Assembly (NCBI GenBank): GCA_945931665.1
Contig: CAMEPL010000019.1
Span: 1 to 36,383 of the forward strand
Direction: 5' to 3'
DNA from: an uncultured Clostridium sp.
GTDB taxonomy: Bacteria > Bacillota > Clostridia > Peptostreptococcales > Peptostreptococcaceae
DNA: 36,383 nt
The translations under genes and the position numbers were made by a program. Below are positions 34,404 through 36,383 of this stretch, in pieces (positions within the stretch are counted from its first letter, which is position 1; every line of letters starts with the position of its first letter). The notes beneath the pieces were generated by a model, which did no database searches, was not told the DNA's origin, and was given only the letters and a program-made list of their open reading frames with translations.

Positions 34404-34433
34404 TTGACAATTTATCCGATATCGGACTATAAT
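34404..34433 (+). promoter_or_regulatory. Promoter of the MarR-MATE operon
   Basis: TTGACA (34404-34409), an 18-bp spacer and TATAAT (34428-34433). The first operator palindrome lies inside the spacer. Confidence 0.85.
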
Positions 34434-34453
34434 AAGTACTATCCGATATCGGA
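34415..34453. promoter_or_regulatory. Twin palindromic operator, probable MarR binding sites
   Basis: TCCGATATCGGA occurs twice, at 34415-34426 and 34442-34453, perfectly palindromic, with centres 27 bp apart. The matched block extends to ATCCGATATCGGAC in both. One copy covers the -35/-10 spacer and the other the start region, just before the MarR gene. Bound repressor would block RNA polymerase; drug-released repressor would free it. Confidence 0.85.
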
Positions 34454-34471
34454 CAATAAAGGAGGACAAAT

Positions 34472-34912
34472 ATGAAGAATAATCCATCAAAAAGAATGCT
34501 TGAACTTAACGAAATCATGAAAGAGACCGATGACTTATATAGAAATCTTGCAAGAAAATTTAAAATATCTGATTGTATGATGTGGATATTATATATATTG
34601 CGTGAAGACGATAGAGTAGTAACTCAAAGTGATATATGCAATATGATGTATATGCCAAAGCAAACTGTAAATTCGTCGTTAAAAAAGATGGAGGCAGAAG
34701 GATACATAGAATTACTTAATGTAAATGATAAACGAAGCAAGCAAGTTTGTCTTACAGAAAAGGGAATAAATTTAGCCAATAATACTGTCGATATAGTTAT
34801 TTCAAAAGAAAATAATGCTTTATCTAAGATGGATGGTAAAGAACAAGAATTGCTTATAAATTTATTTAGAAAATTTAAAGATCTATTAAAAGATAATTTT
34901 ACGGAGATTTAA
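34472..34912 (+). CDS. MarR-family transcriptional repressor
   Basis: 146 residues, the usual length. The N-terminal helix is followed by a winged helix with VVTQSDICNMMYMPKQTVNSSLKKMEAEGYIELL, the recognition helix region, and the wing NDKRSKQVCLTEKG; the C-terminal helix completes the dimer interface. It should be a cytoplasmic dimer that represses its own operon through the two identical palindromes at 34415-34453. Released by a drug or metabolite, it would derepress the MATE exporter gene 20 bp downstream. AAAGGAGG precedes the ATG. Confidence 0.93.
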   Translation: MKNNPSKRMLELNEIMKETDDLYRNLARKFKISDCMMWILYILREDDRVVTQSDICNMMYMPKQTVNSSLKKMEAEGYIELLNVNDKRSKQVCLTEKGINLANNTVDIVISKENNALSKMDGKEQELLINLFRKFKDLLKDNFTEI

Positions 34913-34932
34913 TATAAAATGGAGGAATAAAT

Positions 34933-36267
34933 ATGACAATACAGTTATCTGAACATTTTACTTATAAAAAAATATTTAGATTTGCACTTCCTTCTATAGT
35001 AATGATGGTATTTACTTCGATTTATGGAGTTGTAGACGGAACATTTATATCTAATTTTGTTGGGAAAATAGCATTTGCAGCTATAAATTTAGTATGGCCA
35101 TTTTTAATGATATTAGGTGCATTTGGATTTATGATTGGAACAGGTGGTAGTGCACTAGTTGCAAAGACACTTGGCGAAAATAAAAAAGAAGATGCAAATA
35201 GATACTTTACAATGCTTATAGCGTTAGTAATTATCTTAGGTGTATTACTTACTATTTTGGGATTTGTAATTATTCGACCACTTTCAAAAGCACTTGGGGC
35301 AAGTGGAACAATGCTTGAAGACTGCGTAACTTATGGAAGAGTACTTATGATATTTAATACAGCATTTATGTTACAAAGTGTGTTCCAAAGTCTTTTTATA
35401 ACAGCAGAAAAACCTAGACTTGGTCTTATTATGACAGTGGCGGCAGGAATTACAAATATGGTGCTTGATGCATTGTTTATAGCAGTTTTCAAATGGGGCT
35501 TAGTTGGTGCAGGATTAGCTACAGGTTTAAGTCAATGTATAGGTGGTATTTTACCATTAATTTATTTCTTAAGCCCTAGAAATGATACTGCTCTTAAATT
35601 TGTAAAAACTAAGTTAGAAGGAAAAGTACTTTTAAAAGCATGTGCAAATGGTGCATCAGAGCTTATGACTACTGTATCTTCATCACTTGTAAGTATGCTT
35701 TATAACTTTCAATTGATGAGACTTGCTGGTCAAAATGGGATTGCAGCATATGGTGCAGTTATGTATGTTGAATTTGTATTTGTAGCTGTATTTATTGGAT
35801 ATTCAATAGGAACAGCGCCGATAGTTTCTTATCATTATGGATCAGAGAACCACGACGAAGTAAAAAATATGCTCAGAAAAAGTTTTACAATAATGAGCAT
35901 ATTAGGCGTTATAATGATGACATTAGCACAAATTTTAGCAGCCCCACTGTCTAAGATTTTTGTTGGATATGATGCAGAATTATTCGCTATGACAGTGCAT
36001 GGATTTAAATTATTCTCATTCTATTTTATTTTAGCAGGAATAAATATCTATGCATCTTCGTTCTTTACAGCATTAAACAATGGTGTAATATCAGCTACAA
36101 TTTCATTTTTAAGAACACTAGTATTTCAAATGCTTTCTGTATTAATTTTACCGATATTCTTACATCTTGATGGAGTATGGTTGGCGATTACAGTTGCTGA
36201 GGTATGTGCATTTGTTATAGCAATAAGTTTTTTAATAGCTAAAAAAGAAAAATATCACTATGCATAA
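34933..36267 (+). CDS. MATE-family multidrug exporter
   Basis: 444 residues with twelve hydrophobic segments in two similar halves. The N-terminal FRFALPSIVMMVFTSIYGVVDGTFISNFVG and the GTGGSALVAKTLGE loop are typical of the MATE family, DinF/MepA-like branch common in clostridia. It should export cationic drugs or metabolites using Na+ or H+. ATGGAGGAA precedes the ATG, 20 bp after the MarR stop, so the two are cotranscribed and repressed together. No terminator is visible in the short sequence after the gene (36268-36370). Confidence 0.93.
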   Translation: MTIQLSEHFTYKKIFRFALPSIVMMVFTSIYGVVDGTFISNFVGKIAFAAINLVWPFLMILGAFGFMIGTGGSALVAKTLGENKKEDANRYFTMLIALVIILGVLLTILGFVIIRPLSKALGASGTMLEDCVTYGRVLMIFNTAFMLQSVFQSLFITAEKPRLGLIMTVAAGITNMVLDALFIAVFKWGLVGAGLATGLSQCIGGILPLIYFLSPRNDTALKFVKTKLEGKVLLKACANGASELMTTVSSSLVSMLYNFQLMRLAGQNGIAAYGAVMYVEFVFVAVFIGYSIGTAPIVSYHYGSENHDEVKNMLRKSFTIMSILGVIMMTLAQILAAPLSKIFVGYDAELFAMTVHGFKLFSFYFILAGINIYASSFFTALNNGVISATISFLRTLVFQMLSVLILPIFLHLDGVWLAITVAEVCAFVIAISFLIAKKEKYHYA

Positions 36268-36373
36268 TAAATTGTTTATCCAAAGTGTGAATATAACTTG
36301 CAAAATTCATAATAGATACTTAAATTTGTACTAAACTAAGTAGTATTACAAAATAAAATATAGGGGGAAGATG

Positions 36374-36383
36374 ATGGTCACAT
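36374..36383 (+). CDS. Start of another gene, cut by the window edge (partial)
   Basis: AGGGGGA (36362-36368) is followed by two adjacent in-frame ATGs at 36371 and 36374; spacing favours 36374. Only Met-Val-Thr is visible, so no product can be named. It lies about 105 bp after the MATE gene. Confidence 0.45.

Noticed and set aside
34300-34518. Minus-strand frame of 72 codons across the MarR operator
   Set aside because: It would run through the promoter, twin palindromes and MarR start, and has no ribosome site.

Overview
The window is AT-rich, uses strong AGGAGG-type ribosome sites, ends most genes with hairpin plus T-run terminators, and carries a T-box and a purine riboswitch. Together with the gene content (hydroxylamine reductase, YfcC-type carrier, SdpI-like membrane protein, BcrAB-like transporter), this points to an anaerobic Firmicute of class Clostridia. 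My best guess is the Peptostreptococcaceae, made from style and gene content rather than a marker gene. I see no insertion sequence, prophage, CRISPR array, tRNA or rRNA; it reads as ordinary chromosome.

Layout. 1-1033: the 3' part of an SH3/NlpC-P60 cell-wall hydrolase, then a gene-free stretch with a perfect consensus promoter, about 225 nt of strongly structured sequence and a terminator, which is a probable stand-alone ncRNA. 1098-4402: a MerR/GyrI-like regulator, an isolated MerR-type operator-promoter pointing away from it, a HAD phosphatase, a DUF1648/SdpI membrane protein and a small nitroreductase. 4600-11288: a run of plus-strand hydrolase and PLP-enzyme genes (YtcJ-type amidohydrolase, alpha/beta hydrolase plus M20 amidohydrolase, fold-III decarboxylase, divergent serine hydroxymethyltransferase-like enzyme). 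11538-14871: glycerol kinase, LD-carboxypeptidase and a HAD hydrolase. 14904-18068: a T-box-controlled unit of YfcC carrier plus M20 peptidase, whose leader has one complete T-box followed by a second T-box/terminator module without its own Stem I.

18190-21977: polysaccharide deacetylase, histidine kinase, exported PepSY-like protein and response regulator, apparently one transcription unit for envelope sensing and cell-wall modification. 22142-23370: two small membrane-anchored proteins, one with a zinc ribbon. 23622-24383: surE. 24465-27976 (minus): response regulator, ABC ATPase, ABC permease and a single-TM histidine kinase, a typical antimicrobial-peptide sensing and export module. 28129-29699: guanine deaminase behind a guanine-type riboswitch whose terminator is built from the aptamer itself, so ligand should switch the gene on. 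29703-34237: GNAT acetyltransferase, LppM-like lipoprotein, hydroxylamine reductase, metallo-beta-lactamase-fold protein and a small membrane protein. 34404-36267: a MarR repressor and MATE exporter under a promoter covered by two identical palindromes. The window ends at the first codons of another gene.

The strongest candidates for something undescribed are the ncRNA at about 807-1033, with two mutually exclusive perfect helices, and the PLP-enzyme pair at 8692-11288, whose SHMT-like member lacks several residues expected of a folate-dependent enzyme. The riboswitch and T-box leaders are instructive variants of known classes.
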